From Ooceraea biroi (taxonomy: Eukaryota; Arthropoda; Insecta; Hymenoptera; Formicidae), in contig NC_039506.1 in the NCBI RefSeq assembly GCF_003672135.1, positions 10,416,001 through 10,480,000 of the forward strand: a stretch of 64,000 nucleotides of DNA, given 5' to 3'. Below are positions 1-10,200 of this stretch, piece after piece. A model generated the notes under the pieces. The model ran no database searches. It was not told the DNA's origin and worked only from the letters and a program-made list of their open reading frames with translations. The translations under genes were made by a program, and so were the position numbers. Positions within the stretch are counted from its first letter, which is position 1. Every line of letters begins with the position of its first letter.

Positions 1-482
1 TGAATTTAATTTGGTACACACTTGGGATTTAATATTAAATACATTCTATCGGTTTTATTAAAGCAAGAGATAGGAAACCGCATTTTTAATGATTATATTT
101 ATGTTGGATGGTTTCACACTGAGCAAATTTCTAATTTGCTTTCATAATATGTATCGAGGTCGATAATGATGGTATAATGAAATTTTTCAGAAATTCTACG
201 TAGACTCTGCTACGCCGAGTTAAATTAACATTACCGGTCAGTTTGCTGTCTAACAAATTAATATTAAACAAACTAATATAGTATCGAATTGTTTTTATAG
301 AAATGTGAAATGTGTTGAATTCAATTAGATACACACTTTGATTAAATATTAAATTGTATCGTTTTTATTAAAGCAAGAGATAGGAAACTTCATTTTTAAT
401 AATTATATTTATCGAACGATTTCACACCGAGCAAATTTCTAATTTGCTTTCATAATATGGATCGAGGTCGATAATGACGATG
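1..482. repeat. Direct tandem repeat, two diverged copies (period about 310 bp)
   Basis: Bases 1-173 recur with modest divergence at about 316-482. Both copies share AAGCAAGAGATAGGAAAC, then a run containing GAGCAAATTTCTAATTTGC, and end in ATCGAGGTCGATAATGA. The spacer between them (about 174-315) is not repeated in the window. The left copy starts at the window edge, so more copies may lie outside. No coding potential is visible. Confidence 0.8.
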
Positions 483-959
483 ATCGTAATGAGAACGACG
501 ATCTCAAGCATCCGGTCTCGTGCCGTATCGCTAGCGGATTTATCTTTGTAAAGCAAATGCGCGATAGTAATATGCGGCAAAAGTTTCACTCCAGTCTCTC
601 AAGTCATATTTGCATTAGGTACAAGGCCAATATACATGAAAAAAATCAGAAAAGAGCTAATAAAAAATAAACAAAAATTGAATTATACATATTAAAATCG
701 AAATAAAATAAGAACAATGTACGATCTAGTTTACAAATCGGGTATAACTTTACTTTATTACCAGCTTAAAAAATTTTCGCGTTATGGCGATGCGTTTTAC
801 TTTCAGTTATTTTTATAAACATTTCTTTAGCTGTTGTTACAATTTCTTTCCGCATTTCATGTTTTCAATGACAGAATTATATACAGAATTATATCTTAAA
901 TAATCCGAGAAAGTGCTGAAAAATGTTTGTTCGCTCATAATGCCACAATTAATCAGCTT
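483..959. other. AT-rich non-coding DNA
   Basis: No gene, RNA or repeat is recognisable. A short more complex patch lies near 480-600, then AT-rich sequence follows. Confidence 0.5.
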
Positions 960-1250
960 CTGCGCCGCATCGTGTAACCGCGCCCTCGGCGCGACGGGAC
1001 GCGACGCGACGCACTCGCCGCTTATCCGATACGCACAGTTACGTGTGTGCGTTGCGGCGGCGACGTCTCTGGAGGCGGAGGTGGTGGAAGGCTTCATTCA
1101 GTGCGCCTCGCGCTCGCCGCTATGCACATGCGCCTGAGGGTCGCGCGTACACACGCTACTCACGCTGCCTCCCCTCCCACGATGACGACGACGGCGACGA
1201 CGGCGACGACGACGTCAAAACGACAACGATGTCCCTCACACGTACGCATG
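960..1250. promoter_or_regulatory. GC/CpG-rich island, possible promoter
   Basis: An abrupt CpG-dense block in AT-rich surroundings. It holds GACGCGACGCGACGC-type repeats and a trinucleotide GACGACGGC run at about 1182-1216. Open frames on both strands are by-products of base composition (arginine, alanine and threonine-rich, no domain). In insects such islands often mark transcription starts or 5' UTR exons; that role here is inference. Confidence 0.35.
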
Positions 1251-2029
1251 CGGAACCTTGTACCTTTACGTTACGTATCAACATACACGCGAACATGAGG
1301 AATACGCGCGTAGTGGCATCCGCTCATTTAGTATCTTTCTGCAAGCGAAGGAAGAAAGTGCAAAAGACGAACCAATGCGCGCACGCGAGTGTAAATTGCC
1401 GCCAAAATATCTAGTAATGATTGTTTATGGTGATTATTGATGGAAAATCAGAATGTCACTCGAGAGTCAGTAACATGAGTGTCAATGATAGAGTCCTGAA
1501 AATGAAAATGAAAAGAAAACCGCGTGATTTGAGTGCAGTAAATTCAAGAAATGAGTTTGGGATGAACAGACCACGCACGATGAAAAGAGGTACTCTCGTC
1601 TGCGATTGTAACGTGAAATGTAGGAATTCAGTGACTCGTGGCTAATTAATCAAGTGTAACATCATCTATTCTGCATACATGTATAATTTCAATACAAAAT
1701 ACATTAATCAGAAATCAATGAAATCATGATCCAAATAGCCAAAACGTAGTTTCTCAAAAATCAATTGATGACGAAACACGTCGCTCTAGATACCAGAAAG
1801 AAGCTACGTGTCATTTCAAATCGTCCAACTTGCAGTGATTACTGTAGCGCTTTCTTGATAAACAAATTTTCGATCGCAATGCCAATCGATCGACGCGCAA
1901 CAATGGAGATTCGGTCGATCGAAACAACAACGACGACGACGTGCGCGCATAGTAGCCTCGATGAGAGGGCAAGAACGAGAGGAAGAGAGAAATCTGCGGT
2001 CGTAAAGTGCGGTAAAATGTACTCTCTGA
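1251..2029. other. Non-coding sequence between two GC-rich islands
   Basis: Mixed composition with short lysine/arginine-rich open frames and no recognisable domain. I see no gene or repeat. Confidence 0.4.
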
Positions 2030-2650
2030 CGTAGGGCTCAGTATTGCTTGGCGCGGCGCGCAGCGCGCGCGTTGCATTCCCCGGCGGTGCATTGACTTCA
2101 TCTCCCCTCCAGTGCTTCAGCCGCCACCCTCTTCGCTTCCCCCTCTTTTAAGCTCCTGCTCCACTAGCCCTTCTTCCTTTCCCCTGGTCGTTCCGTCTCT
2201 TTTCCTCTCTCAATCGGACCTTCTCCCTTTCGCTCCCTCTCTCTCTCCCTCTCCCTCTCTCCCTCCCTCTCCCTCTCTCCTTCTCTCTCCTCGCGTAGGG
2301 TTCTTCCACGCCGCCGGTCATACCACCGCACCCCACCTCCTTCCGTCGGTGCAAACGTTCTTCCCGGCACAACAACAACATTCCTTCTCTCTATAGCTCG
2401 TTCGTGGCACGGAGACTTCGCTACCAGATTCTTTTCTTCTCTCTTTCTTTTCCTCCTTGTCTCTTCTTCCTCGGCCTCATCTTCTGTTTGAGCGTGCCCG
2501 CGCGGGTGAAAGGGAGAGACGGAAAGACGCGTTGTTGAACGGCTCCGCAAAACTGGTCGCGCGCGAATCGCACGTCCGTTCGATCGACCTGATGCCCGTC
2601 CGACAAGTATCCTGCCGCATAGTTTTATCACATATATTGTATCTCGCTCG
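2030..2650. promoter_or_regulatory. GC-rich and polypyrimidine-rich island, possible promoter or 5' UTR
   Basis: Starts with a CpG-dense block (GGCGCGGCGCGCAGCGCGCGCG, split here as positions 2051-2072) and continues into a long CT-rich tract (about 2110-2300, 2430-2470). A 164-codon minus-strand frame is mostly Arg/Glu repeats read from this tract and is not credible as a protein. It could be the 5' end of a gene outside the window or an upstream PPP4R1 regulatory region. Confidence 0.35.
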
Positions 2651-4344
2651 ATGCTCATGACATACCGTTCGATCTTTTCCGATCGGTCGCGATATCCAAC
2701 TTTAAAAAGATTTAAGCGAAAGTCTATTTCTAAATCAAAGAAAAGCTAAGTTAAGGATTTCGCTATTATAAAACTTTTATATCGTCAAATAAAATGATGG
2801 AAATGTATGATGCGTGATGCAAATTAATTTTTTTCCTACTTTTTATTTAAAAAAAAAAAAAGTTCGAACTAGAGCAGTACAGTTAGGTAAACTGAAGATA
2901 TCTTTCTGGAGTAGGTATACTATAAATGGAACATAGTGAAATTTTAAAGATGCTTTCAAGTAAGAATGTTATGTAATAAAACTGCCTTTTTTTTACTCAT
3001 TTCAATACCACCTGTTTGCTGAAAAAATTTTACGGAAATATTAAATTCTTTATGTGATTTCATAACATTATTAAAGATTACTAGCGCACGTCTGCTGCGT
3101 AACACCTTCGATTAATTATTACTGCGACGTATGAAAACTGCTCTAATAGAGGAGCGCTTGCATTCTAATTAGAATCACAATCTGCTCACCATTAATTAAT
3201 AAAGATTATTATCGAGGGGGCTGCGCGTTAGCTACGTGTCGACAGTAAGAAAAATTCTTCCACGCGTTGCAAGCCGCACCTGCTTAACTTTCTACTAGTC
3301 AGGAATTCAAAGAGAGGGACAGCGCGATCTTATCTCGGACTGTATACAAGACTTAAACCTGCAGAATGTTTTCAAGAGGGTACGTGCTAGGACAGGTGTC
3401 GGCAGAGACTAAGGAAAACTCAGGAAGAAATCCAGAAGACAATTGGTCACCGAAAAATATTCCTCCGTAATAAAGAAAAAAATAGACTCCACATTCTTTC
3501 CCCCTTTTACTGTTACTGTCATCACTTTACTTTCTTTTTTGCAACGTTTTCCAAATTTAACCCTTAACGCATTTTAATATTTTCTCATTGATCTTTGAAT
3601 CTAGCAAATCTCAGTGGTTACACTCCAATGCTTTTTTGTTATTTATGCATAAATCTCAATTCTATCAGCTATAATATCCTCGTAAAAAAATACGGTTTTA
3701 ATTTAAATTTGAGCAAAACTGTGTTATAATGTTATAATAGCATTTCAACTTGAAAAATTGTCTGCAATCTGGAATAATTTTTTTAAAATAATAACCGTCA
3801 AATAAAATTAAGTATTACATTTCCTAGCATGATTAAAAAGCACTGTTTGAGGTAAAAATATGTTCATGCATTTTATCGTTTTGTCATCCTTTGTTAATGC
3901 TAGATAGAAAGATCGCGCGCATATCGATAAATAAAAGAGATGAAAGAATATGATAAAAGTAATTTATAAAACAATTTATAATCAAATAATAAATAGTGAA
4001 AATATAAGAATAATAAAGAAAAATCTATATTTTTTGCTAATTTAAAATAAACGGAGAACGGCTTTTTCTTGAAACATTTTTTCAAAATATTTTCTTGATT
4101 TATGAAATATTATTTTATGAAATAAGTTTTTAAAAATTAAGATAATAAGATAATTTTCATCATATAGCTTAATAAATAAATTATAATCTTTTATTTTTTT
4201 TTATTATAAAGGATTTCCTGAAGACTTATTAATTTTGCACTGAAATTATAAAATATATTTTTTGAATTTATATTATTCCAGGGAAAAGATATTTGAAAAA
4301 AGGTTAAAAAATGAAAATGGATGCATTCACATATCATTATATAA
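2651..4344. other. AT-rich non-coding DNA
   Basis: Long AT-rich stretch with poly-A/poly-T runs. A slightly more complex patch is at 3080-3480. No exon, RNA hairpin or repeat was recognised. Confidence 0.5.
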
Positions 4345-4760
4345 TACAGGGCGTTTCACATAAGGGTAAAAACCTTTCGCCCACAGGTAGATCACGTCAA
4401 ATTGAATTAAAAAGTCCTGAATGGTCTCGCGAATCGTTGCACGCTTTCTGGTCTCACTGATGTGAGTGGAGTGAGTGAGGCCAGAAAGCGTGCGACGATT
4501 CGCGAGACCATTCCCACTCCATCCCCCACCGCATGCTACAAAGCACGCTTTCTAGCATCGCTGCCTCACTGCGCCGTAACCAACCACGAGCGCGCGGCTC
4601 ACCGACGGCTTCGCTGCATGACCGCGCTCTCATACGTTGATATCAATACGTTAATAACTCGGTTATTATTGCGCAAATCGCAAAATGGTACAGCACTTTT
4701 TAATTCAATTTGATCTGCCCGTGAACGAAAAGTTTTTACCCTTATGTGAAATATTCTGTT
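4345..4760. mobile_element. Foldback MITE, degenerate copy of the TACAGGGTGTC family
   Basis: The left end TACAGGGCGTTTCACATAAG is mirrored by CTTATGTGAAATATTCTGT at the right end. Subterminal pieces also mirror (AATTGAATTAAAAAGTCCTG against CAGCACTTTTTAATTCAATT). An additional hairpin occupies 4423-4509, with 29-bp arms starting GGTCTCGCGAATCG. Ends are related to the elements at 49424-49870 and 52505-52963 but more decayed. No transposase is encoded, so it is a non-autonomous element. Confidence 0.85.
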
Positions 4761-5189
4761 GTAGATATCACTTTTCATAAAATAATTTTTGTTCTTTCAC
4801 ACATACATGCTAATATATTACATGATGTTACAAAATTATTCTTTTAACATTGCAATATGAAGTAAATATATTTTTATTATCCATTGTTAATAAAATAAGA
4901 TTAGATAGAATAGACATAATTTGGTCGATGATTTGATACTTTTTACGATCAAGAGTCAAAAATATTCAGTGCATAAACTGAAAGATATCAAATTTTTTAT
5001 GTGCGCAAGTTTTCGCATTTTTTAGCATTTTATAGCGTATCGATATTAGCTTATCGATATTATCGATAAATTTAGCTATATACTTCTCTATAAAAATCAC
5101 ACTTATACATCAATCTGTATATATGAATATGTATATACAAATGTATTTAATATACATTTACGTCATACTCGAGAGGGGAAGGAAGAAAA
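4761..5189. other. AT-rich non-coding DNA
   Basis: AT-rich sequence upstream of the PPP4R1 CpG-rich region. Nothing recognisable beyond short ATCGATA-type palindromes near 5038-5065. Confidence 0.5.
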
Positions 5190-6230
5190 CGCCGTGTTCT
5201 TTATCGATCTTCACGAACTACGGCGATCATGCGCGTAGTACACCGTAGGGAAGTGTCGGCGTCTGTTCTTCAATTTTGGGCCAGGGGGTGCCTGGGTCCG
5301 GGCGAACGAACTTGCAAGTCGTCGCCCCGCGAATACAGGTGGGTAGAAGGGAGCGCGCGCTTTGGGAGCAGGCGTGCGCGCGCGCGCACGCGCCGGCCCT
5401 ACGCTCTCTTCGTGCACATTGTCATTTCCCGAATTGGAGACTTTTCGCTTGCGCGGGGACTTTTGCGGGGCACATTTGCTCCCAAAAAATTCCGGGGGAG
5501 AGATTTTTGTCTTTGTTTTCCTCATCTTTGCCGTTGTTGCCGCCGCCACGGCCGTACTCGCGCGGCGGCGGCCATGTTTGCGCCACCGCGGTAGGCGTTC
5601 ACGGGCGGTACCGTCTTGCCGTGCGTTCTCCAACTACTTTGGAGAACGCTTCCACCCCACTCCCCGGCACGTCGTGAGACTCGTGGTGGGGCACAGCCGG
5701 CGGTGTTCCGTTGGTGTCCTCTCCACCACCGCCAACGCTTCGCCGCCATTCCCCACTTCCTCCTCGATGTCGCCGCTCGCCCCACTCCCGCGTCTCCATC
5801 GCGAGAAGGGATGGTCGCCCCGGTTTCGCCGTGGGGAGAAGTGCGCTGGGTGGTGGGAAAGCGGCGTGCAACGGAAAGGGGGAAGCAACGTGATCGAACT
5901 ACAGCGGTGGCGAATACTTCGTCTTCCACTTCCTGCTCTTCGTCTTCTATTCCACTCGTCGGGCAGGGCAGCCGCCGCCTTCATGGCCTCCGATGATGGT
6001 GCACTGCCCGCAAACGTCGTCTCATCTCGTCTTGCTTGTCGTACTCGTCCTCTGCTGCTTGTTTGCCTCTGTACTCCGTTTTCGTCTTCCCTTTTTTATC
6101 TCTCGAAGCTGCAAAGGACGACCGTGTTGAAACCTAACGCGGTTTATGTATCTAATTATCGAACTTATTCGAGTTCGGTGAGGGTTTTCAGTGCTGAATG
6201 CATCGAGATGTCCGCACACGAGTATAAATA
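5190..6230 (+). promoter_or_regulatory. CpG-rich promoter / first-exon region of the PPP4R1-like gene
   Basis: A sharp switch from AT-rich to CpG-rich DNA (for example GCGCGCGCGCACGCGCCGGC near 5377) about 1 kb upstream of the first recognisable PPP4R1 exon. All six frames hold long open frames, which is typical of GC-rich 5' UTR/promoter DNA and not evidence of protein. A strong splice donor (AG|GTGGGT) lies at 5338/5339. Its assignment to PPP4R1 rests on position and orientation. Confidence 0.5.
5229..5338 (+). CDS. Candidate first exon of the PPP4R1-like gene (tentative)
   Basis: From ATG at 5229 the frame stays open to a good donor at 5338/5339 and ends in phase 2. That is exactly the phase needed to join the exon at 7090, and the split codon becomes arginine (AG|G). 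Spliced this way the whole protein would be 917 aa, close to the ~950 aa of vertebrate PPP4R1. The encoded 36 residues (MRVVHRREVS...SSPREY) show no resemblance to the PPP4R1 N-terminus, so the segment may be a 5' UTR exon, with translation starting at Met 7094 or from another exon I could not find. Confidence 0.3.
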
Positions 6231-7089
6231 ATCGATCAAGTTAATTTATTACTTGGAATGCGCTTATTATTCTTGCTTTTGTTTTCTTGCTTGGCACATG
6301 TTGCCTTTTAATATCTTTGCCGATCCATTAATCTTCCATTGAGATTCGATGTTTGAAGAGGTGACAATTAAACCAACTTATGTATCTTAATACAGAACTG
6401 AGTTCTATAGAAATGTTAAAGGTGATAAGAGAATAATGAAGGAAAAATACAAATGTTAAAAATAAAAAAATTCTACAAGATGTGTAAAGTTCATTCTCGT
6501 GCATCTCTTTTCAGCAATTTAACGTTGAGCAGATCCTTAATTTGATGGTTAAAATGGAAATAAAGTTTTGGGTCATCTTTATTTTCAATATTTTATTCTT
6601 AATCTCTTAATCAACTTATAATTTATTTGTTATTACATAAAACATGTTTTAAAATATGAATATACGGATCTTAGAAACCCGATTTATATTTGAAAATCTC
6701 ATTGATTTTGATTATTATTTAATAAAAACCACACAAAATTATTTATTATAATACGCAACAAAATAAGTGACTTAGTTACAGAAGAATTTGTAATCGTGAT
6801 TTCATATAGCATATTATTATATGAAAAAATAAATATTGCTTCAACATCTATTATTCGTGCAATATGAGCAAAGTACTAATTAATTAAGATTTTATATGTA
6901 TTATACATATTATCAATTACATTAATTTTGTTTACGAATATCCTTAATCTTATTATGTTTTTAAACTTAATACAGTTAACTGGAAAAATTTTATATTAAT
7001 GTAAGATCCTCTCTTTCTCTCTCTCAAAATAATCGGTAATACGCACAGAATTACATGATCTCATGTATCCTTTTTATTTTCTGTTACAG
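6231..7089 (+). other. AT-rich sequence, probable first intron of the PPP4R1-like gene
   Basis: AT-rich, ends in a polypyrimidine tract and TTACAG acceptor at 7084-7089. No coding exon resembling the PPP4R1 N-terminus was found here. Confidence 0.5.
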
Positions 7090-7202
7090 GCAAATGGTCG
7101 GCCGTATATTGGTGGAAATGTTTCGTGCTGCAGTAAATAATAAGATAACACTAGTTGTTGAAGAAGTTATACAGAATGTACGATACATTGTCTATGATCA
7201 TG
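7090..7202 (+). CDS. PPP4R1: PPP4R1-like, first recognised coding exon
   Basis: Acceptor TTACAG at 7084-7089; donor GTAAGT at 7203. Enters in phase 2 and leaves in phase 1. It encodes (R)QMVGRILVEMFRAAVNN...VRYIVYDH, aligning with the RQMVARSLLDTLREV block of vertebrate PPP4R1. An in-frame Met lies at 7094. Confidence 0.85.
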
Positions 7203-10200
7203 GTAAGTTGCTTGTAGTCGCCCTTATTAACGCTTATAAACTTTAAAATGCATATCTTTTATTGTTTTTACATTGTGTAAAATTGCTTGAATGTTGCTTT
7301 AATGTGATAACTTGTGGAATATATTTTTGCGCGATTTTGCTACTATTAAAAATCTTTCAATCATCGTATGCAAACATAGTTACAATTTTATTTCTGTTTT
7401 GGCGTTTTTGATGCTATTAAAAGCACAGATTTAATATTTCTTTCTTTTGTAACTTTTATTAATTGCAATCAACCGATGAAAAACTAATATCGCAACACAC
7501 AAAATTTATTGTTACTTCTTTTTGTATTTTTGTAGACATGATGCGAAAAGATTGAAAATGTTCTTATCTGAGCCAAATCATTCGCATCATTATGCATGTT
7601 GCAAGCACAAGTATTACTACTAAAATATTTAATTAGTAAATTCTCTACTTATTCCGCACATTTATCATATGCATTTTTTTGTAACAAGAAAAATATAAAG
7701 TCTAGCTTGCATTTTTCTAGTTTAATTATGATATCTATACTTATACATCAAACACAAGTTTACTTATATCTGATGTTATTATGTATATATATTTATTAGA
7801 AATCTTTGTAATCGTTTTTACAGAACGTTATCGATTTTATTAGAAATTTAGTTTCATTAAAGTTCGTATAAGTAACATTAATGTACATGATATTGGTAAG
7901 TTTTTAACCGAAAGAGTTAAAGATGGTTGATTAAATGTGTTATATTAAAGCGTGTTGCATTTTTAAATTTTTCTTCTCTAAAAAATACAATATATATTTC
8001 ACAAGATATATTTCACAAGAAATCGATCTTGTCTCTAGAGGAGAGATTCAAGAAACATAAGTTTTGTCATCATGAACCAATTCCTATACGTATATAGTGC
8101 GCAATATTTCTAGAAAGAGAAAATAAAAAACTTTGACTATATATATTATATAATAATATAGGGGCATAATTAATTTGACATCTTAAATCTTTGCTGCGCA
8201 TACTTTTCCCATTTTATCGGAATAATATTTGTTTTACTACAAAGCTAGTTAGATCTTGTTTGGGACACGTTCAAGTAACGTGCTGCTACGGGAATCGTAT
8301 AAATATCAGCAACCAGCTGCATCGAGGATGTTTTTCGAGGAAAGGCAGGATGCGAGTCATTTTCATGGGGGGTCGATGGTGGTGCAGTCGAAAGTAAGCG
8401 CCCATCATTAGTGGCTATGAGATGAGAGAGGCGATCTTGCTTCCGGTATGGCACGCGCTGCGATCCCGGAAATCGCTCGTGAACTCGAGAATACGGCATT
8501 AAGCCATCACGATATTTATACGAGAAGAACAGCTTCCAGTCTTGGATGTAAACTCACTGCGTTCTTAATTTAAACGTCGCCATGTATGGTTATAAAAAAG
8601 ATCTTGCATAAAAGCCAGCGCATGCTGGTACCAGGATTTACAAATCCATCTTCCTGATATCTTTTCTGGCAATCGAAATATAAACGATGATCCGATATAT
8701 ATGTTATCATATAACAAATTTGACTGTTTATTGAGAAGAGTATTGTTAATCATTGATTACGGATGGAATTTAGTGCAAGGGAAATAAACATCTAATACCA
8801 GCTATTAGTTATATATAAAGAATTAAATATAAAAGAAAGATCACTTTATAAACATAATTAATCGATTAAATTTAAAGAAACTTTAATAAATTTAATAAGT
8901 TAATATAATAGAAAGTAAATAAATATTAATAATATTTATTAAATGAGCTCCAGAGAGAAGGAAGCTAAGAAAGAAAGAGAAAAAGAGAGTTGTTTTGACA
9001 TAATGTAATTTCATTAATTAGGAATTAATTATATTCAAAAAGGTTGTTCCATGAAAGATATTAGTTTACATTTTTGTGATTTGTTTTACATATTTTAGCA
9101 AAGAATAGATATAAACAAGTCAATACTGAATAAAACCAAATTTAAATTAGAATTAAGGAAGAAAATCTCATTTACACAAAGAATTTTCACCATTATAGAA
9201 AACGCATTGGGACGGTTAGGGTTTCATCTCGAAAAATATCATTGATGGATATCTTGCAAGAGAAACATCGACCTTGTGGTCTCTGGCGAACCTTTTCATA
9301 AAAACATTTCCCTTTAGGAAGGAGTAACATCCCTTTTTTACCTGAAGGGCTTTGAAAAATTCAGAATATGTAACGCATTGGTGTATTTGTGTTTAGTCAT
9401 CTTCAAAGTCTCTTTTTCGAATTTTTGCACGTATGTGCGACATACGATACACGCTCTTTTTTTTAAAAGCCATGTTACAATTCTTTTATTTAGAATTATA
9501 AAATGGTGCTAATAAAAAAGACAAAGAGTGGAATTAAAGGAAAAATCCGCGATAGAGTCAATTGTACGAGAAAGTCAATCGTTTTATGGTCATCAACATG
9601 TAGGCTTGTTGTAGCCTCAGAATTAACTTTTACATGCTTCATGTGTCCAAATTGAGAGAGAAATGCTTTTTCAAATTCAAACTTGAGAACTCCTTCTTTA
9701 GAATTCATTTAAAAATTCAAATTTAGTAAAATCTATATGGACACAAGGTAATTCAATGGGGTTTAGAAGATACGTAACATGAATTTGCGGCGCACACCCG
9801 GAAATCGTGAAACATATGATGACATGAGGGACACCCATGCTTTTAGCTGTACATCCTGATGCAGCACCCCAACGCGGTAGTCTAACCGGCTATTTTTAAG
9901 GGCGAGCAACGGAACATCTTGTCCATAACACGTGCCACCATCGGTATTTTTCCGTAAGGGGCTATGCGGAAGGAACCGCGATGCAGCATCGGTTCACGAT
10001 TTGGGGCATAGGGCGAGGAGCGTGCACTCTTGGCGTTTACGTATTTTTGGATACACGAGATACGCCACCGAAAAAGGGGAGTCAGACCCCTATGATTTCG
10101 AGCGGGAGCGTTAACCTCGTAATTTGAAGGGAAATTCGTAACTAGTACGATCTTCTCTCAATGTTCAAGTTGCATCGTCATTTACTCATTACGTGAAAAA

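Noticed and set aside
2164..2658. 164-codon minus-strand open frame
   Set aside because: Mostly Arg/Glu repeats read from a CT-rich tract; no domain and no splice or start support.
3809..3860. Alternative PPP4R1 first exon ending ...CACTGTTTGAG|GTAAAA
   Set aside because: The phase fits, but only a handful of residues in AT-rich DNA with no similarity to PPP4R1; likely chance.
5362..6231. 289-codon + strand open frame in the CpG-rich region
   Set aside because: All six frames are long and open here because of base composition. The peptide is Arg/Pro/Ser-rich with no family resemblance and is not in phase with PPP4R1.
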